From NCBI GenBank assembly GCA_030141605.1, contig JAQGDQ010000426.1, positions 102,001 through 166,000 of the forward strand: DNA of 64,000 nucleotides. Reading direction: 5' to 3'. Origin of the DNA: Tubiluchus corallicola (Eukaryota > Priapulida > Priapulimorpha > Priapulimorphida > Tubiluchidae). Positions 11,012-24,800 of this stretch are shown in pieces (positions within the stretch are counted from its first letter, which is position 1; each line of letters opens with the position of its first letter). The translations under genes were made by a program, and so were the position numbers. Below the pieces are notes generated by a model, which searched no databases, was not told the origin of the DNA, and saw only the letters and a list, made by a program, of their open reading frames with translations.

Positions 11012-12898
11012 ATCGTGGTAACAGAATCAAGGAAACCTTCTCGTGTACTGTGGTAACAGAATCAAGGAAACCTTCTCGTGTACTGTGGTAACAGAATCAA
11101 GGAAACCTTCTCGTGTACTGTGAAAAAAGAATCAAGGAAACCTTCTCGTTTACTGTGGAAACAGAATCAAGGAAACCTTCTCGTGTAATGTGGAAACAGA
11201 ATCAAGGAAACCTTCTCGTGTAGTGTGGAAACAGAATCAAGGAAACCTCGTGTAGTGTGGAAACAGAATCAAGGAAACCTTCTCGTGTACTGTGGAAACA
11301 GAATCAAGGAAACCTTCTCGTGTACTGTGGAAACAGAATCAAGGAAACCTTGTCGTCTAGTGTGGAAACAGAATCAAGGAAACCTTGTCGTCTAGTGTGG
11401 AAACAGAATCAAGGAAACCTCGTGTAGTGTGGAAACAGAATCAAGGAAGCCTTCTCGAGTAGTGTGGAAACAGAATCAAGGAAACCTTGTCGTCTAGTGT
11501 GGAAATAGAATCAAGGAAACCTTGTCGTGTAGTGTGGAAACAGAATCAAGGAAACCTTCTCGTGTAGTGTGGAAACAGAATCAAGGAAGCCTTCTCGTGT
11601 AGTGTGGAAACAGAATCAAGGAAACCTTCTCGTGTAGTGTGGAAACAGAATCAAGGAAACCTTCTCGTGTAGTGTGGAAACAGAATCAAGGAACCTTCTC
11701 GTGTGTGGAAACAGAATCAAGGAAGCCTTCTCGTTTACTGTGGAAACAGAATCAAGGAAACCTTCTCGTGTAATGTGGAAACAGAATCAAGGAAACCTTC
11801 TCGTGTAGTGTGGAAACAGAATCAAGGAAGCCTTCTCGTGTAGTGTGGAAACAGAATCAAGGAAACCTTCTCGTGTAGTGTGGAAACAGAATCAAGGAAA
11901 CCTTCTCGTGTAGTGTGGAAACAGAATCAAGGAAGCCTTCTCGTGTAGTGTGGAAACAGAATCAAGGAAACCTTCTCGTGTAGTGTGGAAACAGAATCAA
12001 GGAAACCTTCTCGTGTAGTGTGGAAACAGAATCAAGGAAGCCTTCTCGTGTAGTGTGGAAACAGAATCAAGGAAACCTTCTCGTGTAGTGTGGAAACAGA
12101 ATCAAGGAAACCTTCTCGTGTAGTGTGGAAACAGAATCAAGGAAACCTTCTCGTGTAGTGTGGAAACAGAATCAAGGAAACCTTCTCGTGTAGTGTGGAA
12201 ACAGAATCAAGGAAACCTTCTCGTGTAGTGTGGAAACAGAATCAAGGAAGCCTTCTCGTGTAGTGTGGAAACAGAATCAAGGAAGCCTTGTCGTGTGGCG
12301 TGGAAACAGAATCAAGGAAACCTTGTCGTGTAGTGTGGAAACAGAATCAAGGAAGCCTTGTCGTGTGGCGTGGAAACAGAATCAAGGAAACCTCGTGTAC
12401 TGTGGAAACAGAATCAAGGAAACCTTGTCGTGTAGTGTGGAAACAGAATCAAGGAAACCTTGTCGTCTAGTGTGGAAATAGAATCAAGGAAACCTTCTCG
12501 TGTAGTGTGGAAACAGAATCAAGGAAACCTTCTCGTGTACTGTGGAAACAGAATCAAGGAAACCTCGTGTAGTGTGGAAATAGAATCAAGGAAACCTTGT
12601 CGTCTAGTGTGGAAATAGAATCAAGGAAACCTTCTCGTGTAGTGTGGAAACAGAATCAAGGAAACCTCGTGTAGTGTGGAAACAGAATCAAGGAAACCTT
12701 CTCGTGTAGTGTGGAAACAGAATCAAGGAAACCTCGTGTACTGTGGAAACAGAATCAAGGAACCTCGTGTACTGTGGAAACAGAATCAAGGAACCTCGTG
12801 TACTGTGGAAACAGAATCAAGGAAACCTTCTCGTGTACTGTGGAAACAGAATCAAGGAACCTCGTGTAGTGTGGAAACAGAATCAAGGAAACCTTCTG
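11012..12898 (+). repeat. Minisatellite of about 37-bp units, near 50 copies
   Basis: A 1.9-kb array of the unit GTGGAAACAGAATCAAGG followed by AAACCTTCTCGTGTAGT. Variant blocks include CTTGTCG, CCTCGTGTA with an 8-bp deletion, and GAAGCC. Variants are clustered, for example a three-unit pattern repeated around 11800-12120, which indicates stepwise local amplification. Short METESRKP-type frames here are repeat artefacts. Confidence 0.95.
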
Positions 12899-12904
12899 GC
12901 ACAG

Positions 12905-14560
12905 AAAGGAATCATCAGAGTTGCCTTCTTCTGCAATTTACAAGTAGGGAAAACCAGACATGCTCAACAGAATGAAATCGACATGAACGGAGCCCATTCA
13001 AATTTAGACCTTGAATGAAACAAGTTTCTTCCCGCGGCACAAGCAGCCTGGCGTAAGTTTTGCTAATACAAATGAGATGATACCTGAAACGCTTAGTGTA
13101 AATTCAAAAAGCAGAATAAATGATTTTTTTCTTTCGTTCTACTGCACAGAAATGGGATGAAGTTCTACATAAAGATTTCATTTTGCTTCTATAGAGGAAA
13201 TCTACCACCATGAGAGCACAGGCGGTTTACATTAGGACGAAGAAGCCAGACGCTTAAACCAAATAACCTCAGTATCATTTAATGACCCAAGCCTTCCAAT
13301 AACAGCATGCTATTATGGGTAAAAATAAACAGTGGTTATGCGTCGTGATTACTGGTCAAGCTTGCAGCTTGGCTGCAAGTTACAATGTCAGGCTAATAAG
13401 TTAGTAATAATAACAGTTAACAATTTTAATGATATATATAAGTAATTGAATATCTCGTCTTTTTAAGTAGCGTTATATCTTTTCCTCATAATTTAAAACA
13501 AAATTTGAAATGTCACGAAACGACGATAAAGTTTTCAATTGTAACGTTAGAAACACAATAACAACGACAATGTTGTGACAACTGCAACGTCAACAATAAA
13601 ACAGCAATAATAGAAAACTAAAGCAGCTAAAATAAATAAATGGGAACAGCTTTCGCCAATTCGTCAGCGAAAAGAAAATAATTGCCGCCTAATTGGTTGT
13701 TTGTTAAGTATTTTTGTGCTGTGGTTTTTGTTTCATCACTTTGTAAAATTTCACGCGTATAGTTTTCTATAAACTAACGGATTACTCTGTTAGCCTCGAA
13801 TATTGGCTGTCTTATGATATTCAACAATGAAGTTCAGCTCCTTATAGCTTCATTATTAATGGCAGTACGGGGGGCATAAAACTCAATGCTGAGTACCAAG
13901 AAAGAAAAGATTGCGAAAATCGAAATACGCGTGGGAAAGTTACTAAATTCGTAACAGTAATTATCTTCAGGTTGTGTGAGCACGGCGACTTCAGGCCTGT
14001 ATACTTGGCTTCCTTAATTGAAGTAGGCTTATAGCAGAACAAAGGCAGAGATGTTGCACAAAAAATCATTCTACTACCGTTAACAGTGCAGAGCGGCAGC
14101 AACTTGGCTGACATCTTGACAAATTACAAAATTGTTGCTAAACCATGTACAGATTTCGGACATACTTTACGTCTATTGCAGTTAACTGTTATAATAATTA
14201 CTAGCCTATTAGCCTTTAAACCTTGGAGGACATATCGTGTTACAGGTTTCACCAGTGATTACGTAAGTCATGCACTGACTTAACTACAACTGTTTATTTT
14301 ATGCAATAGCATATTTTTATAGACAACTTTTACGTTTGGTGATGGTCAATATTGTTGTAGCAACGTTATACTGAGCCACAGAGGTGACAGTCAGACCAAC
14401 AAACAAGGAAACTGTTTCAAAATTACAGCTGCAAGAGCTATGCAATAAGGATTACTATTTTTATTATAATCAGGTGTAATAAAAAAACCAGGTGTAACCA
14501 AAACACTGGAATTTTTGTGCAAAAACGTGGTAAGTGCATTTGCCGAGAATCCCTGTCGGT
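12905..14560. other. Region upstream of arginine kinase
   Basis: About 1.6 kb of unique sequence between the minisatellite and the arginine kinase promoter. Nothing coding recognised. Presumably it contains distal regulatory sequence, but I see no defined elements other than those listed near 14566. Confidence 0.4.
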
Positions 14561-14565
14561 TCTCA

Positions 14566-14592
14566 TGACGTCACTCGTCTGTTTGTATAAAA
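14566..14592 (+). promoter_or_regulatory. Arginine kinase core promoter: CRE plus TATA box
   Basis: A perfect cAMP-response element TGACGTCA at 14566-14573 lies 12 bp upstream of TATAAAA at 14586-14592. A start site about 30 bp downstream (near 14617) would give a 5' UTR of about 75 bases before the ATG at 14694. A TATA-driven promoter fits a strongly expressed muscle or nerve enzyme. Confidence 0.75.
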
Positions 14593-14693
14593 CCTCCATA
14601 GATTCACGTGCGCGTCTTGCCCTTCGGTTTGTGTGTAGCTGCCGGTTTGAGTTTTCTCTTCGAAACGTGCGTGTTTCCTCACACTTTTCCAAG

Positions 14694-14850
14694 ATGTCTG
14701 CGGAATACGTTGAGAAAGCTTTCAGTGAGCTACAGGCTGATGCCAACTGCAAATCAATGTTGAAGAAATTTCTCTCACGAGATGTAGTAGACTCTTACAA
14801 AAGCACGAAAACATCGCTTGGGGCCTCATTGAAGGATTGCATTACGTCAG
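14694..14850 (+). CDS. AK: Arginine kinase exon 1
   Basis: Starts [10 protein letters not shown] at an ATG in the context AAGATGT and contains the [10 protein letters not shown] helix and TSLGASL. It ends with the first base of Gly53 before GTGCGT. Confidence 0.95.
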
Positions 14851-17800
14851 GTGCGTGATTAACATAAATTAAATAATTTTATTGTATTCGTTTAAAATAG
14901 CGATCAATTTCTAAACATAAATTTATCAGTAAAAAGTGCTTAAAGGTCCAGAAAGCAGCTGGAGCAGCACTTAATAAAGGTGACGGTTTCCCGCTATACA
15001 TTCGCCGATTTATTGTAGCGCGACAGGTGAATCGTTAGGGACTCTGAGTTGTTAATTCCCAAGAGCAGAGTAATGGTATCAGTAAACTGTGCAGTAATTC
15101 AACAAAACAAAATGAAAATGCTATGAGTTTTTGTCGGACAGTTTTGCGTGACAATTCTCCAACAGCCATAGCAACAGTTATGATTTATTTTAGAAGTCTA
15201 ATCTGTACACTTTTAGTATTAACGTATAAATGAGGTGTATATTAAAGGTAGGCCTATCGATACAGGACTACTGACTACTCGGTTTCAGGAATGAGTAGTG
15301 TCTTACCGATAATTTTCTTTTTTAATAATATAGCATGGGCTGTTTTGTAATTAGTATACTCTGTTTGCTTTAATAATCGTTGCAGAGATTATTTGCCGTG
15401 CACACATTTTTATTTACGATACACTTACATATGAATGATTTAGTTTGTTTTGCTGGGATATTTTCCGCAATGAACGTATTCAGTCTGGAATAGTGCCATT
15501 TGTTACGTACCCGTTTGCTACGTATCCATTTATTGCTACGTATCCAGGTAACAGCCCTTGAACTTTATAACATTGTTTGAGTTAAGTAGAGATTTTTGTA
15601 TGTTCGCACTAAAGTGACTAGCTATGATAATATCGACCGGTGGCTAGTCGGCTGTTTGTTTCTCAGCCTCGCTATAGGTGAAAAATGCCATTAATACAGA
15701 GTTTTATTTGACTACTCATCGCTGTTACGCAATGTATTCTTCATTTGAAATTAAATTCACGGCAGTTTACGTTTGAAGCGTCCAGTTTGAGTTAGGTTTC
15801 ATACAATGTAATGACAATACAAGCCGGTTCTCCCTCATTAAACAAGTCTCAGTGGTATACAATACAAGTTGATCCTGTATATAAAAATAACTGTCGAATT
15901 ATTGAAGTATATTGAAGCATTTTCTTAGCGAAGATACTTGAGAACAGTTCTCGGTGTATCTAAAAATCTATAAAAAAAGTTATTAATGTCCGTTTAAAAT
16001 GTTGTTACACCACTCAACATTGGGGCGGAACTTAGGCCAAGTCCCTGGCTTCAGCTTCCGTTCTCTTTTCCCAGGTTTCACCGTGCATTCCTTTAGGAAG
16101 TTCAGTAAGTGCTTAATGGCTTCTGTTTAGCAACAAATATAGTACGGCTTCCTTGGCTACTACACTTAACCTTGACCAAGCGGAAGTATTCATAGTACCT
16201 CTTCCTCCCGTATTGCCCACTCTCCCTATAATGTTCACGGGCAGCTACGCTTCCTGTATTAATTAACCCGTAATTATATAAATTCACATAATTAAAAATG
16301 AGTAAAAAATTGCCTAAGCTGAGATACTCCCACCCAGACAGACTCCCAACTTAAAATTGCGGGGTAGCTTGCAATATTGTAAATTGTAAAACTCAAATGT
16401 AGGCCTAATTAGTGTCCGTTGACTTGACGGTGGGAACCATAGGTGGTTGCGAATCTCCTGCATCTGTACTGTTGATACTTTGCCCCGGATATCATTAGAG
16501 TTATCAAAACTAATCAACCTGTTTAAACAATCACCATGTTTTTACCTCTTCATATAGCTTTTTATCTCTGTTATGTCTGACATATTGTACTTTGATCGGT
16601 TACGCGAGTTTTGAACCATTAAATTTTTATTGAGGCCTGGTCATGTAGCTTACATGTGAATGTCAAAGACAGAATTGTATAAAGAGTTTATATAGTTTAG
16701 TTTGCTGAACATACAACATTGAGCATACAACATAAAGAGGCCAAAAAAACACATTGAGTCTGTACATAGGATGAAATGGCTCAAACGTAGTAAGTACGAG
16801 AATACCAAAAAAACATTATACTAACAAAAGCACAATAATAACAAATAAAAACAACAATAGTAAGAACACATTTTGTAGGCAAACAGATTAAAGTAATTTG
16901 CTATCCTGTTTTTCTTCCCCTTTCTTACTGATGTCGTATATAAATATATTTATTACTAAATTTCTCATCTCTACATCATTTAGGCCATTAATAAACCCTT
17001 CACTTATAGGCATTTCTGCAAAAGGAGGATATATATATTAAAAATATTTTCAAATACAACTTTTCTCTCATCTTGACAAAAATGCATTTCATCTTCCATT
17101 TCATTTAACATAAATAAGCTATATATATGTGTGTGTGTGTGTGTGCGTGCGTGTGTGCGTGTGTAGTATCATAATATTACATGACTGCGTCAATTAAATA
17201 TATGAACGTACAAAAAATTATAAAATTCCCGGCCGGCCGGGTGTACGATAGAAAATATTACCGGGGCAATTAGACGGAAACAGAATTATTTTTATTATCG
17301 GCCTGAGCTTATCAACATTTTACACCTTCTGTGTTTTGCTTGCTTGAAATTGCTTTCCCGTTAGGGTCGGCTTGACGACTGCTTTTGATCTTAGTACATA
17401 CAAAGCAGCGTTGGATAACAAAGGACCTAGATTTTAGTGTACTTGCCTTTTCCATTTTTTATTGCCCCGCGTGTTGCCTAGACTAAAGTGTAGCTAGAAC
17501 AGTAATTGTAACGCTTGTTTCAAAAGCAAAATGATTTTATATCGCAGCCGATGCAGCTGTTGTTTAACAATTCATGAACGCATTTAAAATTGATCAATTT
17601 GCGAAAGTATTAACTGTGTTATAACAATTCAGTTTTGCTTGGCATTGAGTGCAGCATGCGCCACATGCTGACTGTCACGTCGCCCGGACTAGACCAGACA
17701 TTCGTGCGATAAGATAAGAATAAACCAGCATGGCTCATGTGATGAGTTATTATGTGATTATCATCACTCGCATGCAATGAAATCCATAGTCCTTGGATAT

Positions 17801-20800
17801 GGTACATGTTGCTGGAGACATCATGCCATTGGAGGACATCCTAAGTTTTTAAAGTAACGCAGCCTAGTAACGTATGTTGTATGCTTTGGGGCATTTTCAC
17901 GATTTAAAAAAATTATGTCCAGAAAATTTCGTTATCAACCCCTACAAAGTTTAATGAACAAAAGACCACGTTAAACCACTTTAAATATTTTGATGACTTT
18001 CAAAAAATATGAGGAACCTCAAAGACACCTCTTCGGCTTTTCTTTCTTTACCTTTTATTGCATTATTGAATTATTATTCCTGAACAAGGAAAAGGGACTA
18101 CCTTCATGCATTCATTTCATGTACGTTGTTCATCACTGTAATTCACTTTTGTGACTTTGTGTCAAATCTCGTGAGAATACGTAATGCAAGGAAAGGCAAT
18201 TACTATGGCTGAGTATTGAGCATCGCCTAGGCTGCCTACTTGAATATTAATTAAACCGTTCAGTTCATTCATGTGCGGGTTTATGCAGTGACACAAAATT
18301 GTATTTGCTGAGCAAACATATTAAACTGTTTCAATTTTAGCAAAGCGAAACAAGCTGTGACAAAATACATAGTGCCTACGTTTGAACTTTGAACGTTGAT
18401 ATTTGAACTATAAGGCATTATGCGAAGAGTAAGAGTTTATATCGGAAGGGCTGGAATGCACCTGCTCATTTTAATCCACTCCACGTAGTTAGTAGGTGTG
18501 TAGTAGGTCGGTAAGTTCGATTTTCAGGTACAAAGAACATTAGGAACTATTATCACCCATTGAAGTTACAAGAATGACGTTGATATTTGAACTGTGAGGC
18601 ATTATGCGAAGAGTAAGAGTTTATATGGGAAGGGCTGGAATGCACCTGCTCCTTTTAACGTTGAGCAATCCGAAAATGAGTCCAATTTGCCAAGTAAGTA
18701 GGTGTTTAGTAAGTCAGTAAGTGCGTTATTTGCAATCGATTTTGAAACACATAGAACGTTAGTTCACATAGGAACTATTATCACCCACTGAAGTTACAAA
18801 GTTACAATGATTATTATAAAAACTAATACCAACAGGCAAATATTTGTAGAAACAAAATGAAGACAGATGGTAAGAGAAGCGAAGTAAGAGAAGAAAACGG
18901 AGCATGACAGGGAGGACAAACCACGTGGTAACACTACGTATTCATCACGGTTAAAATTTTGTAAGAAAATCGTTTTGTACCGCCAGAAACTTGGATGCCA
19001 TTGATGTTTGAAACAGCTTAAATTTGCACGATGATGTGCAGCTGCCGTAATGTTGTTGTAGTTATGTGTGACCGTTGTTGTTGTAGTTAAGTGCGACCGT
19101 TGTTGTTGTAGTTATGTGTGACCGTTGTTGTTGTAGTTAAGTGTGACCGTTGTTGTTGTAGTTAAGTGCGACCGTTGTTGTTGTAGTCATGTGTGACCAT
19201 TGTTGTTGTAGTTATGTGTGGCCATTGTTGTTGTAGTTATGTGAGACCATTGTTGTAGCCATGTGCCACCGTTGTTGTTGTAGTTATGTGAGACTGTTGC
19301 TGTAGCTATGTGCGACCGTTGTTGTTGTAGTTATGTGAGACCGTTGCTGTTGTAGTTATGTGCGACCGTTGTTGTTGTACTTATGTGTAACCGTTGTTGT
19401 TGTAGTTATGTGTAACCGTTGTTGTTGTACTTTCCTTTATACTTTAATTGTACATTTGAGAGCGTGCGTGTTATCTAAATAACTCTGACAATTTGTACTA
19501 ATATATCAAATATTTCAAATATTACTGGTTACTTGTACGCCGCGCATTGCAAACGAATCATTTAATTAGTTGCAGTAATTAAGAGAGGAGAACAGATTCT
19601 CTGTTGATTGTGTTGGGAAGGTTTGATATGGATTATGGATTACGGATTACACTGTCAATTGATGATGATAAGTCTTTATTAGCCCCTTTTTGCAGGCAAA
19701 AATATCTGTACTAACATTATACAATTTTACATAGACACTATACAGAGTGAATTCTACAATATTACATTTACGGATTCTGTAATTAGCTTTTCTAATTTGT
19801 ACGTATAACATTTCTTACAGTGATATTAAACAAGAAGTATTGAAGTGCGTGCTAAAATCAAGGTTATTAATGCAGCAAGTTTCCTGTGAAGTAACATAAA
19901 AATGCAGATAAATTAATATACCAAATTATTAGATTCCAATTCAATGTTTAAGTCCATACGAGTTACAATCAGTAATCTCAAGAACTACACAAATTTAATC
20001 CCTATTTTACTAAAAATTAACTAACCATGTTACATTGTCTAGCGGTACGTCAACACACAAACAGCATCAAAGTAAAGCCGCGCCGTACAAAAACGTTTTA
20101 ACTGACTCACAACTGCTTCAGAAACCACATTTCTCACCTTTGCATAACATTTCTGCAGTGGAGAAATTCTTGCTCTTTTCAACTGCTATGTCGCATGGCT
20201 TCTGCACATGGCATGCAAGAGTAGTTTGAGTTCCGAGCATGAAACGGAAAACGTTTAAAGTTTAAGTAGTATAGATCGCAAAATCATGTTGTGGCAGTTT
20301 TACTTTTCTGAAAAGTTTAAAGGATAAGAAAACGGGGTACCTGAAGTGGGTTTCAGAAAAATCCCCTTAAAAAATAATATTACTTTATAGCAATTTTATG
20401 CGTATATCATACGCTTGTTAAAAGGAATTTTTGTTTGTTTTCATTTTAAATGTCCTGCAATGCTGTTTCGTGCCGCGCTATTACATGACGTCATCTACGC
20501 ACAACGTAAATCAGAGGAAGAAACGGCAATGTTAAATTGTCCCAAAAAACTTTCCATGCAAATCTATCTTACTTAGCATTTCGCTTAACTGCTGGAAACT
20601 GTAACTAGAAACAGTAATTTAAAATGTTCGTGCCAATTGATAAAATGTCGCTAACTCACCTTCCAGGGTGCACCACTCACTAACCAAAAACATATTTTCT
20701 TCTTGACAAGATACAGTAATTTAAAATTTTAGTTATTAACATGTGTACTACGAATCCTCTGATTATTTTTTCAAACATTGCGCAATGTTATTTAAACTTG

Positions 20801-21781
20801 TATCAAACGACCACCATCGAAATTGCTGCGCTTGACGGTCATCGCGGGTGCTTAAATTTACAAGTTTTATACAGCGTTACTGCTGACGTAAGCCCTCCAT
20901 GCAAAAAGCAATATGTAAGTGGTATAACATTTCAAGAGCTCTATGTAACTGGATGATCTTAAGTAGTATTTAATTTGCAAACTTTATTGCATGTAGACTG
21001 TTTTGGTCAATGTATATTTCACGGGTCTGCAGTTTTTGAGGTGAGTAAGCTATACTGGACCAGGCATAGTAAAGGGACAAATACACTCGCGGCTTCGGAC
21101 TTGTATCCTTTCAGCCTTGTTCTGTTTAAGAGAAATTTATCCGGTTAGTAATAGATTCCAGTCATTTGGTAATTTTGTCATAAATATTCATGTATTTTCA
21201 GTAAAAGCTTCGACTGTCTGTTACGAAGTAAGGCGTTTTGAAAATTTTCTCTCCTGAGATAAATTTTATATAACAATTGATTCTGACCGAAAAGAGAACG
21301 GTCTGTATATGGGCTGGCATCCACTAATCCCCATGGCAACGGGATGCAGCGCATCGACCGGACGGAAACTGGCGACTGCCTGACAGAGGAATGTGCACTC
21401 GTCTGGAAAATTTCCTGAAAATCTGTGAACCATGAGCATTGCGCAGTGCTCCCCCTCCCCCCATTTAGCGTATGCAACTTATGCAGCTTTCCAGTGCTAG
21501 GGGCATTGCTTTATAAAGAGGATTGGATGCGCTCAGTCTTCGTGCAATTTCATCCCTTTTTTATTACTTGATGCAAGAAAAGGCGTGAAATCCGTGGGGG
21601 GGGGTATTACAGAACAGCCGTGTCAGTTGCATACTGTATATATCTGGAGAAACCAATAGTTAGACTAGCAGACGAACGAGGCTCACTTAGTTCATCCACT
21701 AACTTAGCGTGGTCTACTACAAATTGTACAATCTCAGAGAAGAAGCAATCGTTCGTAATTAGTAACCTGGAAAAATAAACA

Positions 21782-21858
<77 letters not shown>

Positions 21859-24800
21859 TGCGTGTGTGTGCGTGCGTGTGTGTGTTTGTGTGTGTGCGTG
21901 CGTGCGTGCGTGCGTGTGTAGGGCCTATACTAAGAACACGACTCAATAAAACAGTCTACTTGATGTTTTAAAGTCTAAAAGACAATTAAACTGTAGACGA
22001 GCGGCGTAAATAAATAAATAAATAAACTTATGCTAGCATCGCAACAGCATTGGAAGCAGGGTGCGAGTACGAAATTCCTCGGGTGAGAGGAATAACTGAG
22101 CAGTACTGTGACATGGCGACCAAATTTAAATGATCAACCTAGTTATCAGCTGGATTCATGAAATTCAGTTGTGGCCACAGTTACAGTGTCTGCATGCGAC
22201 ATTTGGGTATCCGTGGTCTCTGGGTATTTCATCTGAACCTGGATGAGATCCTTCTACTTATCGTTTATCAATTTGTTGACTGAGTTTGCGGCAATATTTT
22301 CTAGTGTATTGTTAGTTTGTTTTCCCTGCAGCAGCAGATCAGAAAACTTCTGAATCGTTACAAAGTCGATCAGTTGCTTTGTCGTGTGTCAACGGAAATT
22401 TATTCCGCAAATATTTTTCTGTGTGCGTATTTGTGCTAGGCCATGCGACACATCGATCGCCCGTATATTTAATAACCCTCGGGTTTCGTTTCAAAGAACT
22501 TTGCTTTGAACAAGAATGCGGTGTTTGCATGCGACATTTGACAGGTTTCTTCAGAGAAAGAAATTCAAATCGAATGGATTATGCAGCAATCAGGCGTACG
22601 TGCAGTTTGTGAAAATTGTATTTCATTCGTTTGAGAACTGAAAAGATTAATTGACTGCTTTTTTTGTTCATTATAGGAACGGAAAACCATGACAGTAATG
22701 TTGGAGTATATGCAGCTGACACTGAGTCATACACTACATTTAGTAAGCTGTTTGACCCCATCATTGACTGCTACCACAAAGGTACGTAGACTAGCATGTA
22801 ATCTATATAGCAAACATAAGATTGTATAACTATAACACTTTCATAAAGTCTTTATTTTTAACCACCAGCCCTGGGTTTCTTTTCTTCTGTTCTCTGTTTG
22901 GACCGTTTCACATTTAACCACATTTTGACCTAACCAATACCTGGGCTGGATTCAAATAGAAGCATACTTATTGAATTAATACAACTGAGCCGAGCATAAA
23001 AGATGACGCAAATGTTTTATTAAACTATCATGAATTCGCAAATGCTGAGTCTTGAAAGCATTAATCGGTTCTAAATGCAATCAGTTGAATTTCTAAATGA
23101 TTCCAGGATTTTTCGAAAGTTGCATTGGTTAAGGGTACTTAGACGTTCCTTCTTACTAAAATTACATTTTTTTTTGCTTACTCGCTTGCGAAACGTATAA
23201 AGAGGTCTCTTTCGTCGTGATGTTGACGCTATTCTCGTTTACTGAATGATGAAAGTTGGTAATTCGTTTCAGACTTGTGTTGAAGGCTTAGATTGGGTAC
23301 AGTTTTTACCTGTTTGTCGATTAAGTCATAAGTTATTTATTTCACCTTACACATTTACAATAGTTTCATGTACAATATATAGTGAAAGGGCCTACAATGA
23401 ACATAATACAAATAAGTTTTTATTGTTTCTGCACAAGAAGTCTCACACACTGTTCACCTATATACAAACGTAAATGTGTTGCGGGTAATCAAAAAGCAGG
23501 GCTTTCTTGGTAGTAATACGTTTATCTGTAATATGGCAGCGAGAAGAATTAGTAGACCTATACTTCCCTGATGTTACGTTATAGTAGACTCATACATGGA
23601 CATCAATAAAACTTCATAGCATTAGCACACGGAGCAGTGTCTTACTGGTTCCAGAAACGTATAGATGGTAAAAGCATAGTAAAGTTTAACTCTTTCATAA
23701 TTCGGTTATTCGTCGCTACTTGCTGTTCTTCGACTGCTGGAAGCCACATGTTGAAGAGGCTGAAACAGCAAAGGCATCACTTCCAGGAAAAGGAGGAAGG
23801 AGGTTATATTTGCTCCTTTAAAATACACGCGATCTGTTCACCGGCTTCTTCAAGGTCGCGCGAGCCCCAGGCGTATGAGAAGCTAAAGTGTGCGCGGGAT
23901 ACAGTGTTTTGCTCGTCTAAATTTATTCTAATTTCCCGGTCATCCGAGCTTAGAATTTCGCTGCATCTCACTTTGAACAGCGTCACGTTTCTTAATTAAG
24001 AACTAATCGATCATCATTACAATAGTAAGTCAGCATCACTGGCTATGCTTTGTCCATGTTATTTAGGAAACAGTCTGTCGGTGATGTAGACTTCGTCGAC
24101 TAATCCTGCCTTTAAGACCCATAATTACTTATAGTAGCCTACGTGATTGGTAATTGGTGGCTTAATAGAACGTTATAGTAGGACTAGTATATAAATAAGC
24201 GTCTTAAACCAACTAATTGCAGTGGTGCAAATCAACGATTACATTTTAATTATATTACCAATTATTATAATTTAGTTTATTGTTAAATCGACTAAATCAT
24301 AAAATTTGATGTCAATTAAGTCCAATGGGATGTTGGTTGTAGAATGCAATGCAATATTCCAAACGAACTTACTATATCTACACAAATACAAATACGTAAT
24401 TATCTAATAGCATACATTTTTTTACATACTATCATACTGATAATAGTAAAGTATATTTAAAAACCTAAATTCACAAAAACTCACATGTATTCATTCATGA
24501 AATGTAATAATGACAATATTCGAATAATCCTACATATTTGCTATTGTCTCAAGCATTAATTTAGACAAGCAAAGGCCTCGAAAAAAATTTTGCGTATAAA
24601 TACACGTATAATCAAAAATGCGCGAACATCCTACCTAGTGTTCGTTTACTTACCTAACGCAAAGTCAGCAGCAGCAGCTTTTACTGAATTAAAGTTATAA
24701 GGTTATAGGCAGAGTATAATGGATGACGTCAGAACAATGGCTTTGCGTCAGCAGTTTTCCAAGCGAAAATTGCCAAAAATAGAACATCTAATTAACTCGT

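Larger units (their letters stand above)
14851..22676 (+). other. Arginine kinase intron 1 (7.8 kb)
   Basis: Contains a GT-rich microsatellite near 17130-17165, a direct duplication at 18392-18800, a minisatellite at 19045-19432, dispersed repeat A copy 2 at 20325-20955 and a long (GT)n tract at 21785-21920. The remainder is AT-rich with no recognised gene on either strand. Confidence 0.75.

Noticed and set aside
11012-12898. CRISPR-like array of regularly spaced units
   Set aside because: Eukaryotic context, no unique spacers between repeats (the units are contiguous), and no cas genes. It is a minisatellite.
23637-23999. 120-residue frame in arginine kinase intron 2
   Set aside because: No family motifs and an overlapping minus-strand frame of similar quality. 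Probably chance.
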